A program made the position numbers and the translations under genes. This document shows, one piece after another, positions 21,255-32,347 of a stretch of DNA of 64,000 bases. The stretch covers positions 63,816,397 through 63,880,396 of the forward strand of contig NC_037088.1 of assembly GCF_002994745.2 (NCBI RefSeq), in the 5' to 3' direction. The DNA is from Rosa chinensis (Eukaryota > Streptophyta > Magnoliopsida > Rosales > Rosaceae). The notes under the pieces are model-generated. The model was not told the DNA's origin. It did not search any database and was given only the letters and a program-made list of their open reading frames with translations. The first letter of the stretch is position 1; each line of letters begins with the position of its first letter.

Positions 21255-23160
21255 CAATTTTTTTTCCCCCGAATGACTGTTTCCTACAAGTTGATTTGCT
21301 AGAGAGATGATAGGTTTTGCTTCATGATGTAGATTTGCCTATGCTGTGTTTTAAAAAAAAACGCATGAATGTAAAACATTAGAAAAGAAAAATTATAGTT
21401 GCATGTAAACTTTCGATGAGAAAGAGGCAAAGATCATATGGTATAATTAATAAAAATTTAACACACTGAGTATAACAAAACAAATACTATGTATTACTAA
21501 ACCATCCTTTATGACATAAAGTTGACCTCATCTTAAAAGTATAGAAAGAACTCTTTACCTGAAGAACTCTGCAAAAGTCCTCAAGGTTGTTAAAAGCATT
21601 GGAAATAGAATTTCCGATCTTTAAAAATTAGGAACCGAGAAATTGCGTCCACAAGGACGTTGAGCCTTTAGAGCAGTGGATTGTAGCTGCCCATGAGGGG
21701 CGCGGTGCAGTGAATTTGCATAAACTGTTATAGAAATGTTGGCAACAGAAGCGTCAAATGGTTTAGAATTTCTTGAATTTGGGTGGCACAGTCAGTGAAT
21801 ATATAACTGTCAATCTGTTCATACTATTCCATCTGATTTTTAATGTTTGGGATGACCTTTGGAATCATTTTATCTAGATTTTTTTAACTTATATATCTTT
21901 CAGTTTTTTGTTTTCATTGTAATAACATAACATTGTCTGCATTTGCTAGGGGTTTCAATAAACAGGAACGGTAGGTGGCAGTATTGCTTCGATCATTAGG
22001 TTCTGTTGTTTTCTGTTTCCTTGATGCAGTTGCCCTTCTCTTGAGGTAGAATTGGTTATAACTCTTGCCTCTAGCCCTTTTTACTTTGGATGGTTATTTA
22101 CTGTTGGACCTTTTGCTATGTATTTATACCTGTCTTATTTGCAGGAACAACGTTGACAAAGGGGAGGCATTAGATAACTTGGATATCATATATCATATTT
22201 GTTCCTTTATTTGAAGGGTGAGTGGATTCTAAATAATGACAAATGGTTATGGGAAGTTCTTTGTTAGGTCATTAGATTAGCCACCGCGAAGTTGGAATCT
22301 GTTTCGCATTTAGATTGAGGCTAACCTGTAATCTTTATTTGCAGAAATTTCTTTTGGTATGAGGCATGCTTTTTGGGATCGTTGAGTCCTTTGAGTTTTT
22401 GGGTTTCCTATGTTTGCATTAGGAGATGATACCAAGGCTTTTTTTGCACTTGATGGATATTGACTAATTTGAATGTTGATGAATATTAATTTGGTGTTAT
22501 GAGTTTCTGTTTTGTTATAACACACACTTGATGTATATTTACTAATTTGAATGTCTGTTCTTGGATGCATATTATATTTTTATTAACTTCATAAACTTGG
22601 TACATTCACTTTGATACTTAGAAAAAATATGTGTGATTTCTGAATTCCTTGGCTTGGTCAGACTGAAGGGAGCCATGTTGGCATAGGTAGGCTTTGGGTT
22701 TAGTCTGTCCAAGAGGTGTGTTATCTTCTGTATCGTTTTATAGTAGGATTTACTATTATTTAAAATACCATATTCTTAACATACTAGAAACTAACATGTG
22801 TTTTTCTTGATTGGTTCTGCATGTTTCTCTATTTGTTAGCGTTTTGGAGTCTTCTTTTTTGTCTTCTAAGTCACTGTTTTGTTGCAGTTGAACAAAGATG
22901 TAAATGGAACTAGGAGCACTGGAATAATTGGTGATAGAGGATCCAGAGAAAGTGAGTGCTCATGTTGCATATCTCTTTTTGTGCTCATGTTTCTGTTTGA
23001 TCAAAATCTAAATTCGCAACCGTCAATCAGATTAATGTCCCAATCTCCTTTGATTTACAGGTCAGGTTTCAGTCAATCACCCCAATCTCCTTTTCAAGCA
23101 CAGTTGCTGCCCTGTTTTGGCATAAGTCGAGTGCAATAGAGCCTATACTTAATATCCAGG
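21255..23160 (+). other. Intron/exon-like DNA, possible gene remnants
   Basis: Several short blocks look like exons: GGTTTCAATAAACAGGAACG|GTAGGT near 21951, GCAG|GAACAACGTTGAC near 22145, and a block at 22888-22952 reading LNKDVNGTRSTGIIGDRGSR between a TTGCAG acceptor and a GTGAGT donor. They follow copy 2 of the duplicated fragment in the same orientation and might belong to the same dead gene, but no continuous product can be assembled. Confidence 0.3.
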
Positions 23161-23984
23161 TAACCTTCAGATTCCATCAAAAACTAATTTGATGAACTTT
23201 GCATATGCTTTTTGGCAAAACCGGAAGGAGTTTGCTGACTTTAACCCTATATGTACTATCATCAATTGTGATCTTTTGTGTAAAGGGTGATATTCGATAT
23301 ATTAATGCAAACATATATCAAGAGTAAATTGGATGTGCTTTATTTGTTTGAATGTTTCTCTAGGTTGCAGTTATTGTGGTGTAAATGATGTTATATACAG
23401 CAAGACAAGCATGTGATATACATATATATATGGGGAGTAAACATATAGATATATGTATAGTCTGCTATTGCAGAGGGAGATGGATAGCTTTGACAATTGT
23501 ACAAAACGACTTCAATCACTGGATTACAAAAGTGCATGTAGAAATTGTTCCCCACGCATCCCACTTCAATTTTCACCTTTTTGTACTACTGTCTTATTAA
23601 TTTTCACGTGCTTTAGTTCTGTTTGAATCAATTTTATGCATCTCTGATTACTGGAAAGTGGAAACATTAAAATTGAAGATGTATAAACCATATCTTCTAC
23701 AATTTCAGCAATCAAAAGAAGCATTAGTTTTTTTTTTAATCAAATTTTAATTGAGATAGAACAACTAAAGTAGAAATTGATATCGCTTCAAATATTGTTT
23801 ATCTATCAAAACATACAAACATCAAATTACTCTTGGTTGGAACAACTTAACAAGTAGTTGATATTACTTCTAATGTTCATGTCAGGGATTCAAGGGAGGT
23901 TCCATTGAAATCAAAATTCCTCTGTCTCTTTCTGGATAAAGGTCTTTGCTTCCTCAAACTAAGTTATTTCAGTTGAAATTTGCA
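23161..23984. other. Intergenic, nothing recognised
   Basis: AT-rich DNA. Two short frames on opposite strands at 23385-23600 overlap each other and show no family features. Confidence 0.4.
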
Positions 23985-24105
23985 TTTTTTTTTTTACTTT
24001 TTAAAAAAGATGATCAAAGAATTTTACTCCTACCCCCATAGTGATTCGAACATTTGACTTCGTCATTAGGTAGTGGGTGCTCTAACCACTGAACTAACAC
24101 CACTT
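23985..24105 (-). mobile_element. tRNA-derived SINE
   Basis: Read on the minus strand, the sequence starts GTGGTGTTAGTTCAGTGG (A box 24097-24086), contains TGTTCGAATC (B box 24052-24043) and ends in a GATCATC-containing tail with oligo-A (oligo-T at 23985-23995). This internal RNA polymerase III promoter plus A-tail is typical of plant SINEs. The target duplication was not found. Confidence 0.75.
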
Positions 24106-25203
24106 ATAAGTTAACTTATAATAGCAGGCACATAAAGGCTATTATCAAGATCCACGTATTTTGATTAACTGATATACAAATTTTATCTCCAATGTGTTAA
24201 CTTATTTAATTGTATCCGTTTTTGGTGTACACGACTTAATCAAAAATATGTGGGTCTTGGAGATAAAAATTTTGAATGTCATAATTGTCATGCGTTATTT
24301 TGGCAAAAATATGGGCATAACAATAATTCTCTATGCATTATTCCGAATTTTTTCACCAATATAAATCATATGTTCTCTGTCATTCATTAAAATCATTGCT
24401 GTCCAGCTAATGGATTAATTTTTTTTTTTGGTGAAAAATTCCCGTGATGCAAGGGTTTATGATTGTTATATTGGATTTGTCATAAACAAGGAGAAGGAAG
24501 GTGATTTTTGGAATTGCATTGAGGGAAGCAGGAGAGCTGCAGGTTGGATACTCCTTCCTACATTATCTTCCCCTGTTTTGGTTTCTGAAATTGGTTCAAT
24601 TTGCGTATGAGTTAGACCTCACCTTAAGTATTCAAGCGATACTGCAAGCTGAAGCGGCAAATGATTAGGATACAGTAAGCGAGTATACTCATGAATTGAA
24701 ATAAATTTTCAATGACTAACATGATAGAATTATGAAGAAAATATACACAGGCATTTTTTGAACTACTATATCTTAGTGTGATGTCAAAGATTACCACTGT
24801 TTTCTTTTGTGTAAGTTTTTAAGAAGCTCTAGATAATAAACTCAAACATATATTTCACAACACTTTTTGTGTAAGTAGGACTGGAGGAAGCAACTTTTTG
24901 GATAACCTCTACCACTGATCATCACTAAGCTAACAACTTCTCAGTGTGCATATATGTTGATGGACATCACCACTTATTTTTTGACAAGTAGATCAGGCAG
25001 TTGTTGTAACTAAATTAGCCTATAAGTAGGACAACCTATTTTTGGCTAAATTTCAGTAAAACATGATGTATGAGTTCTTAACGAGATGCTCTATCCTCCT
25101 AGACTTTCAGATTTCATTCCCACAGCAACACGCGGGCATCCATGCTAGTGTGTACTATATTTTTGATATCATAGCATTATTGGAAAAGAACAAAAGTTAC
25201 AAA
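24106..25203. other. Intergenic, no gene recognised
   Basis: A 60-codon plus-strand frame at 24428-24610 (MVKNSRDARVYDCYIGFV...) has no recognisable domain. The rest is AT-rich and includes the likely 3' flank of the esterase pseudogene. Confidence 0.4.
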
Positions 25204-26172
25204 TTAAGGAAATATGAAATGTTTAACAAGCACAAACACATCCTTGGCTTTGGAGGGTTCAACCTCTTGAGCCCCATGATAACCTCCTTCGATAAATTGA
25301 CTCACCACTTGTACACCTTTTGCCTCCAACATCTTCACCAGCTCAATCTGACGATCGATCAGCGGGTCTCCATCGGAGCCACTCACCAAAATTTTCCACC
25401 CAAGTGCTTTCACTTGATCAAAGCCATTAGAATCGCCACCCGCCACTGGATTGCAATACACGTGATCACGGTCAGCCCCGATAGGCAACGACAAGTCCCA
25501 CATGAGACGTCAACTCTGAACTAGTCCTTCGATTCCCCCCGAAATACGGTTGCACCAATATCAGCTCTCTAATCTTCAACGGGTGGAGAAGGTCAATGCC
25601 CTCAGCAGCTGCACGAAGTCCTGCATTGTAGGCTATGTTACCCCCAGCACTGGATCCCATAAGGAAACTATTGGAGAGGTCAGCGTAGTCTCTCAACCAA
25701 TCATCTTGGCAGGTTTTGATCCAGTGAAGCGCCTCCACTGCATCATCATAAGCCGCCGGCAGCCGGTGCTCAGGAGCCAACCTGTACTCGACAGATGCGA
25801 CGATCACGGGGACGCCGGCTGAAAAGTTGAAACAGAAATCATGGAAAATGGTTGAGGCTGCCCTAAGTAATATGAAGCCTCCAGTCCTCCACCATGGTAA
25901 TAAACGACGAGAGGGAGCTTGGTAGTTGGTGAGATTTGGTCCAGTACATGGCGGGGGAGGAACAGTCGAAGCCAGGTGTTATTTGATTGGTTGATGGGGA
26001 TGTCTTTGGTGAGAACTGGAGTGGGAAGCTTGGGATCAGATGAGGGCGGGGCGTCTGGGCATTTGAACAAGCGCGTGATGCTGCCGTCGGGATTGCGTGC
26101 TATCTGGAGGCGCTGGTAAGGATCAACGCCGGAGTTGGGATCGGAATCCGCTGCTGCCCTTTCATTTGACAT
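25204..26172 (-). pseudogene. Plant carboxylesterase (CXE, alpha/beta hydrolase) pseudogene
   Basis: Three consecutive frames make up one plant CXE protein, a family of soluble ester hydrolases related to the GID1 gibberellin receptor fold. Part 1 (26172-25804) starts MSNERAAADSDPN and reaches the oxyanion motif YYHGGG; it then leaves frame, while the correct continuation (FHDFCFNFSAGVPVIVASVE) is in the next frame. Part 2 has EYRLAPEHRLPAAYDDAVEA and the nucleophile GSSAGGN. It breaks again after GGNRRTSSEL, where about 15 residues of the family seem deleted. Part 3 reads MWDLSLPIGADRD, then SGSDGDPLIDRQ (acid) and EGGYHG (His). All three catalytic residues survive, but two frame breaks make it non-functional. 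The family is usually intronless, so introns do not explain the breaks. Confidence 0.85.
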
Positions 26173-27044
26173 TGTTGATTAACCTCTATCTTGTGCTTTC
26201 CTGATTGATTGGATGAAAATTTTATGAAACATGGTCTCACTGCGCATAATTATATAGTGGTCTCCTCATCGATCTCTCACCAAAGCTAGAATAAACAATT
26301 TAAAGCTGTTGATTATTGGTAGAATAGCAATCACTGACTCAGAGGCGCCCCATCATAGCTAAGAGTCAGACCTACCATACTCCTTCACGAGTGTTATATA
26401 GTGATTTACGTAGGTATTAATTAGTATTAACACATATTGTAATCACCCTGCAATTAATTCTAATTGTAGGTGAGTTGTAACATGTTAGTTATCTAGAATA
26501 ATGGACATCATGGAATTTACAAGTTCAAATCTCATTACCATCAGTTCAGGGGTAAGGTGGGGTGAAAAAATAATAATAATCATAATTGATACATGTAGCA
26601 CAAACAACGGTCTACTGACTCAATGCCGGCCAATACCACGAGACAAAATGTAGATGCAAGAGCCCTTCACTCATTGACCTTGCTTATTAGTTTCTCAATC
26701 CTCGCTTTAGAATGAAGTGATGAACTTGGTTGATACTTCAAAAAATGGTTTCTTACTTTCAAAGTTTTGGTGATTGATAATCTTCATTTGAAATAGCAAT
26801 ATATCATTGCCTACAAAAAGAAAAAGAGTAGGCATGGATTTCATTGCTTTGGTACAATTTTTCATCGAGTATTTTGCCCATTGATATATGCCCTAAAAAT
26901 ACAACATTTTTTTGTAATTATGTTCGAATCCTCATTTTCTTTCTTTATAATATACACACATATTTCCAATCTTTATTTTTTGTTGGATACACATCAATCT
27001 TTCACATTCATGCATTGTTATTGACACACAAGTTGTCATGGTTT
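26173..27044. other. Intergenic, including esterase pseudogene promoter
   Basis: A TATATAATTAT-like TATA box on the minus strand near 26245-26256 would have served the esterase gene. Nothing else recognised. Confidence 0.45.
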
Positions 27045-27990
27045 AGAAATAACTGACCCGTCCAAACCTCCGGCTTTATTTGTCATCATGAAAAATTTCA
27101 TATACTTAGTGGAGAAACAATGTACATTTTAAACTAAGTGGCTGCTCGTGGGCTCCACGCGTCACCGGCAAATCCCCTAATTGGGTTATGAAACCTATGC
27201 CAAAATATTCGCCACAACAAGCCTAACAACTTCTTCAACTATCACAAAGTCCAATTTTAACTATAGAAGCCGGAATTTACCTCGAAAGAAAATGGGCTAA
27301 TTGAAACCCTAGAATTTCAAATCCTCGATTCGACCTCCACACTTTAAATTGCTTCATGATGCTTGGAGGGATTCATGTACGTCTCAACAAGCTTCAAAAG
27401 CCCTTAAGAATCGGCGCCGGAGGTGGCCGAAAACATGAAAACTCTCGATGGGTCGGAGGTCGCGTTGCCACCACCTTCTACGGATCAAATCATGCAACCA
27501 AACCACCAGAGACTTGAAGAGGGGGATGACAGCTTTCCAACGATACTTAAGGCGCTCCAATCAGTGGTCGAATGATGAAGATATCGCCGGCGAAAGAAAA
27601 TGGGTTGGGTTTAGCTCTAGGAGAGAGAGGAAGGGTCAGGGTTTCCAAATTTGGAAACCTAGGTTTTTCTGATATTTTTTTTCCAATTTTTTCTGTTTGT
27701 CTAAAAATGGCAACTTTTTCAGTTGGCCATAACTTCTTCATACGAACTCCGATTTTTGCGTTCTGACTGTCCACAAATTCGTATTGACACGCTCTACAAT
27801 TTTTGGGAAAGAAGTTTTCGGAGAAACTCAATGAATAAAAAATCAACCCTTTGACCCCTCGAAAATAAAACGTTTCGAGTAATTATTCGTCCGAAACATT
27901 CCCGCTTCACATTCAAACCACGAAATCGTACTAACGAACATTATATTAATTCCAAAAAATTAATAACGAATTTTCGGGGTATTACGGGAA
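27045..27990. mobile_element. LTR-like segment, probably a Gypsy solo LTR
   Basis: It begins near AATAACTGACCCGTCCAAAC and ends near TTTTCGGGGTATTACG. TGACCCG... at the start and TTTTCGGGGTATTAC(A) at the end are typical of chromovirus-type Gypsy LTRs. The terminal dinucleotides are degenerate and no target duplication was found. Open frames within it are not genes. Confidence 0.45.
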
Positions 27991-28315
27991 AAATAGTTCA
28001 ATCTGTATCTGCTGGTGCTATAGAACATCTTTCAGTTTAATACCTGAAAATGAAATTATTTTGATAAAGGAAACAAATCATTTTTAGCCTAATTTGTGAT
28101 CTCAACTAAACAAGTGATCATCATAGAAAAAGAGATAAAAGTATGATCTCAGTGGAATTTCTCATACAGCTGACAAATTTGCTATATTGGAGTAGGGTAG
28201 TAAAATATTAAGAAGTTCTAGTATAGACAACAAAGTGACAAGCCTGATACATATCTTCAAACAAAGCGTACATGTTCACATGACCATTTTGATAGGTATA
28301 GACAACTTTTCGCTC

Positions 28316-28664
28316 TTAGGCCTCGTTTGGTTCGCTGAAAGTAAGCATTAGGAAAAGAAAATTGTTCCTTTCCTGCATTTGGAATGCAAAGGGAAAGGAA
28401 ATACTTTCCTGAAATAAAGGAAAATAGGGGAAACGTGGTTCATTCCATACTCCAAATGAATCACTTTCTCCCCTTCTTTCCTTGGAGTTATTATTCACAA
28501 CATATTATTCTATTGCATTAATTACAAACATTTTAACAACTTTCCGGAGGACTTTCCTTATGTTACCAAACATTGAAATGGAAAGTTTTTCTGAAATTTC
28601 ATTTCCCTTCCCATGGGAAAGACAAAGGAATTACTTTCCCTTCCACGAACCAAACGAAGCCTTA
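28316..28664. mobile_element. Tourist/PIF-Harbinger-like MITE, TSD TTA
   Basis: 343 bp element (28319-28661) with ends GGCCTCGTTTGGTTCG and the inverse CGAACCAAACGAAGCC (one mismatch), flanked by TTA on both sides. GTTTGGTT-rich ends and a 3 bp TTA duplication point to PIF/Harbinger-type MITEs. A relative lies at 40937-41408. Confidence 0.85.
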
Positions 28665-29616
28665 ATAATTGCCTATAATATTCCATAGGTAACATAAGGG
28701 CTTTGAGAAATGTTCAACATGTCTAAATGAGTTACAAAGCTCTTTTGACTTTTCACCTCTATCAATATAAGCAAGAGTTTCAATAAAAATAGAATAAGAT
28801 ATTATAAGAACGTTGATGGCAAGTTTGGCGAGAGATTATAAGTAAATAAAATTTACTAAATACCAAATTCTATGTTCATATATATTACAGCACTAAGCCA
28901 CTAAGCGTGGCCATTACCAAAGTGAACATTGAAGAGTCATGATGGTCGTTCGCCAGTTATGCATAGTAAAGGAATTTTATTTTTAGAATTCAATTTGTAA
29001 TTAATCGGGTCTTAACAATTAAAGCTGAGATTGTATATATTTCATTATCTTTATTATGTAATATAAAAAGGGTGTAGACATCTTTGTTAAAAGGTCCATG
29101 ACCAAAAACACAACAGCTCAATACAAATTCAACATTCTCAAATTTTCCATCGCATCTCTACTCTCTATCAATCTACAATATCTCTCGTGAATTATTTTTC
29201 TTACTAGTATTGTTCTTGTCTTTCCTGCAATTTATATTCTTGTAATTATTTTGTCGTTCTTTATTTCTCTTGCTTGTTATTATGCCGGCACTCAATTTCT
29301 TTGTATCTACTTTTCTACATTTACTTTTTTACAAATCAAATTAAAAAAATCATAAAAACTTTCTTAAGGATAGGTGTAAGCCAAGAAGCTCTCAGCCGAG
29401 TGACACGTAGCTGTGACTATTTTTGAGCGAACACCTTATCAAACTATAACTAGTTCTGATTCACATATCCCCATAACAAATTTAAACCAACCTTATCACA
29501 CCATAGCTAGCTCCGATCATATATCCACATACTAACATATCTAATTAGTGAAATTAGTACACATAGAAAGTGTGACAACAACAATAGAGAGAGTCTGCAA
29601 TTACATTTTTCTTGAT
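28665..29616. other. Intergenic, no gene recognised
   Basis: AT-rich. A TATAAAAAGG at about 29063 followed by a T-rich leader looks promoter-like, but no coding region follows it. Confidence 0.4.
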
Positions 29617-29870
29617 TCAAAGCACACTTGTGATCTTGTCAATCCGGTGCTGCTGGTTGAGAGCCTCTTGAGTTACAAACACCCTGGCAAGAGGCACACA
29701 CTCTGTACACACAAACACCTTGAGTTTACCGTTGGCATCAAGCTCTTTTGGAAGTCCAACTACATGAGCAATCCAAATGTGAGCCTCCAAAGAATCCACG
29801 TCGAATAGAGAGAGAGAGAGGCTCATCTGGTCAGTAGTTTGCTTATCTTCTTCTTCTTCACCATTTTGGT
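29617..29870 (-). pseudogene. Degraded C2H2 zinc-finger gene relic
   Basis: Minus-strand frame with DVDSLEAHIWIAHVVGLPKE, then VFVCTECVPLARVFVTQEAL. The second part matches the second finger of the gene at 1991-2374 in layout (C-x2-C then LARVF and Gln/His). The first finger has only its His pair; its Cys pair is missing and replaced by a (CT)n run at the frame's start. Upstream, MVKKKKISKLLTR ends in a stop. The fragment at 30448-30575 preserves the missing Cys pair. I infer a pseudogene. Confidence 0.6.
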
Positions 29871-30274
29871 TGAGCTCTTTCTTGTTTTATGACTGGAAAA
29901 CCTTAGAGAGAGGAGAGAGAGAGAGAAAGATAGATTTCAAAATTTGAAATGAAGTGTGAGAGAGGGGTTCGTTTAAATAGTAAGGTCTCATGACGATGTT
30001 ACTATGATGCCAGATTCGTTCGGCCACAAAACATAAAACGTAAAGTTTAGATTCTGTTACTCCACGTTGCCAGTCATTTTGCCTTTTGGTTCAAAACAGC
30101 ATGTCGTCCTAGTACCCCGCCTTCTTCTTCTTCATATTCACAGCCCTAACTAGTCACTCTAAATGGAGAAAACCAGAAATGGGGTGAGAGGGGAGAGAGA
30201 GAACGTGAGAGAGATGTGTTTTATGTGACTGATTGTGTGGCAGAGAGTCACTAAATGAAACGGGGCGGATCGGA

Positions 30275-30294
30275 TTAAAAAAAAAAAAAAAAAA
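30275..30294. repeat. Poly(A) tract
   Basis: About 19 A in a row between the two zinc-finger relics, possibly the tail of a retroposed copy. Confidence 0.85.
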
Positions 30295-30447
30295 GGTCAG
30301 CAATCCGAAAAAGTAAGTGCTACTATCTATTAAAACTTAAGTCTAGTTTTCTTGCTATGGTTCTTGTCTTGGTTTTTGATTCTCGAATTTGGTAAGTTGT
30401 AATTTGAGTGAGGCTTTATAATGGAAGTAAGGATGAGACTATGAGAC

Positions 30448-30575
30448 TATGGGATAACTATTCGAACGTGAACGGCATCACGTTCTTTATAAAGTCCAAC
30501 TACATGAACAATCCGAACATGTGCCTCCAAAGAATCCACATCGAACACACGGTTGCAATCCAGACACTTCTTCTT
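30448..30575 (-). pseudogene. Single C2H2 finger fragment
   Basis: Minus strand reads MKKKCLDCNRVFDVDSLEAH, then VRIVHVVGL, a proper C-x2-C-x12-H-x4-H finger, then diverges and stops. It is about 85% identical by eye to 29751-29805 where they overlap, so the two are duplicates of one gene related to the gene at 1991-2374. At about 41 residues it may be a fragment rather than a gene. Confidence 0.55.
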
Positions 30576-30599
30576 CATCTAATCAAATGAATCTCAATC

Positions 30600-31114
30600 T
30601 AATAGGTGCCTATCAGGTTCCAGACATCTTCACCTTCCAAAATCGCATTCACAACCGCTTGTGCATCCATTTCTAAATGTGTTGAAAGCCAAGTCCCAAT
30701 ACCAATTGTAACATTTTTTCACTTTTCACACATCATTTTGCAACTCAAATATATCCAAACAGAAATACTCCTTTTCTCTGCTCATATATCATTACAACTT
30801 TGACTGATACACATAGCTAGTTAAGCTAAGCTTCCTTCATAACTTTCACGCCCCAACCCACTCCTTGATCATTCCTGAAAACACCACCATAATATCCAAC
30901 ACATAAACCTCTTCACCAAGCACCATCAATATTAACCTTCACCCATCTGGAAGGGAGGAGGGTGCCAACTAACCTCAAGAACTCTAGGAGCTCTACAAGA
31001 ATTACAACTTGCCCCAAAACACTTAAAGACTCGAAGATCAATAATAGAGTTATGCATGATTCGAGTAACAAAGCGACTAGAAGCTTGAATATGCCCTACA
31101 ATAACACACTTCAT
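30600..31114 (-). pseudogene. LINE-type RNase H domain relic
   Basis: Scattered minus-strand segments fit the RNase H domain found at the end of plant non-LTR retrotransposons. 31114-30932 gives CRAPRVLEVSWHPPP; after a one-base shift it continues RWVKVNIDGAW near 30930, then YYGGVFRNDQG near 30880; 30720-30620 gives WLSTHLEMDAQAVVNAILEG. These correspond to W.PP..G..KVN.DGA, GG..RD..G and E.D....V.A. Frameshifts and stops show it is dead. Confidence 0.6.
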
Positions 31115-31403
31115 TAGCTACTACTTAAACTGCTTAAGCAATAGGTTTTCACACATCGTTTTGCAACTCAAATATATCCAAACACAAAAACACTTTTTTC
31201 TCTATTCAAATATCACAGCAACTTTGACTGATACACATAATTTCTTTTTATTACATGACAACTACGGATACTAGTCACGATCTCCTATTTACCGAAAAAA
31301 AAATCTTATGCCACTAGATTCAAACAGTACTAGACTTCCTATACACATAACTAAGCTAACTAGCTAAGCTAAGCTTTCTTCATAACTTACACTCCCCAAC
31401 CCA
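30720..31403. repeat. Direct repeat pair, about 140 bp units
   Basis: TTTCACACATCATTTTGCAA at 30720 begins a stretch repeated from 31147, including CTTTGACTGATACACATA and AAGCTAAGCTT...CCCCAACCCACT. The second copy is interrupted by about 100 unrelated bases near 31240-31345. It overlaps the RNase H relic. Confidence 0.8.
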
Positions 31404-31530
31404 CTTTTTTTTATTTTTTATCTATTTTTCTCATATATGCAATCCGTACTTCTCAAAAGAAGTTATAAGTACGGTGAAAATTTGACTTTTTCTAAATCAA
31501 ATTCTCCAAAAAAATCCAATACTAGTAAAG

Positions 31531-32226
31531 CTAAATGGAGTAACTCCACAGTGACACGTCAGCATAACCTTCCATGTCATCGCCGCCGTAGCCATTGTAA
31601 TGAGGAGGTGACAGCAGCATCCCTTCCGCCATGTTTGCCAGCAACCCCGGCATCCCAAACACATCCTCCTCGTCCATACAAAACACCGGTTCCGATTCCG
31701 CTTCCGTCGCCGCGACCGATCCCGAAACAACTTCCGATTCCTCCCCGGTCGGCCGGAACGCCTCGGCCGCCTGAGCAGCCGCCGTCTGTATGTCCTTAGC
31801 ACTAGTAGAAGCCGGCACCGGCAGCCGCCACGCCGAGTCCGCGAAATTCAAGCAAGCAGACCGCCCCCTCAAGGAAATCGCCGCCACGTCGTGAGCACGC
31901 GCCGCCATTTCTGCAGTGGGGAAAGTCCCGAGCCAGATTCTCGTCTTCTTATTCGGCTCACGAACCTCGCAAACCCACTTCCCGGAGTTCCTCCTCCTTA
32001 CGCCGCGGTACACCGGGTGCCTCGTCTCCTTGAACTTCTTCCTTCCCGCCCTCTTCTTCGGGTACGTCGCCGCCAGCATGACCTCCTCGTCCGACAAGTT
32101 CATCCTACCAACGCCATTACCGCTGTTGTTGTCAGAATGAGACGATGATTCCGGCAAATCCGAACCAAATGGGTACTGCGTGTTATGATCATAGTACTGA
32201 GGGAAAGCTGAAAATCCACCATCCAT
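31531..32226 (-). CDS. DREB1: CBF/DREB1 cold-response AP2/ERF transcription factor
   Basis: 231 residues, intronless. The AP2 DNA-binding domain spans about residues 71-128 ([20 protein letters not shown], then [20 protein letters not shown]). It is bracketed by the two CBF/DREB1 signatures: [16 protein letters not shown] at 56-71 and DSAWR at 130-134. The acidic C-terminus carries [10 protein letters not shown] and LWSY at 226-229. DREB1 proteins act in the nucleus, bind CRT/DRE (CCGAC) elements and activate cold, drought and salt genes. The start was chosen at [10 protein letters not shown], the only upstream Met in frame close to the conserved part, with a TATA-like box about 110 bp further upstream. 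GC-rich codon use contrasts with the AT-rich surroundings, as usual for this family. Which CBF paralogue it is cannot be told. Confidence 0.96.
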   Translation of the reverse strand: MDGGFSAFPQYYDHNTQYPFGSDLPESSSHSDNNSGNGVGRMNLSDEEVMLAATYPKKRAGRKKFKETRHPVYRGVRRRNSGKWVCEVREPNKKTRIWLGTFPTAEMAARAHDVAAISLRGRSACLNFADSAWRLPVPASTSAKDIQTAAAQAAEAFRPTGEESEVVSGSVAATEAESEPVFCMDEEDVFGMPGLLANMAEGMLLSPPHYNGYGGDDMEGYADVSLWSYSI

Positions 32227-32335
32227 TGCTGTTGAACTGAGCTGAAGATAGAAGCTGAAGACTTAAAGTACCTGACTGAAATTAATGAGTAGCAGCTTTT
32301 GAAACTTAAAATTAAGTAGAAGTTGTTCTGAGATT

Positions 32336-32347
32336 CTATTTATGTAC
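32336..32347 (-). promoter_or_regulatory. Putative TATA box of DREB1 gene
   Basis: Minus strand ACATAAATAGAA, about 110 bp upstream of the start codon. A TATATATATG-like stretch at 32366-32385 is an alternative. Confidence 0.45.

Noticed and set aside
26480..26570. Possible SINE with CAAGTTCAAATCTC as a B box
   Set aside because: The A box is poor and there is no tail; it cannot be told from chance.
29055..29300. TATAAAAAGG plus T-rich leader, resembling a pararetrovirus or LTR promoter
   Set aside because: No coding region, repeat partner or primer-binding site supports it.
31437..32148. Plus-strand frames across the DREB1 gene
   Set aside because: They are antisense shadows of a GC-rich coding region; the minus-strand frame has the AP2 domain.
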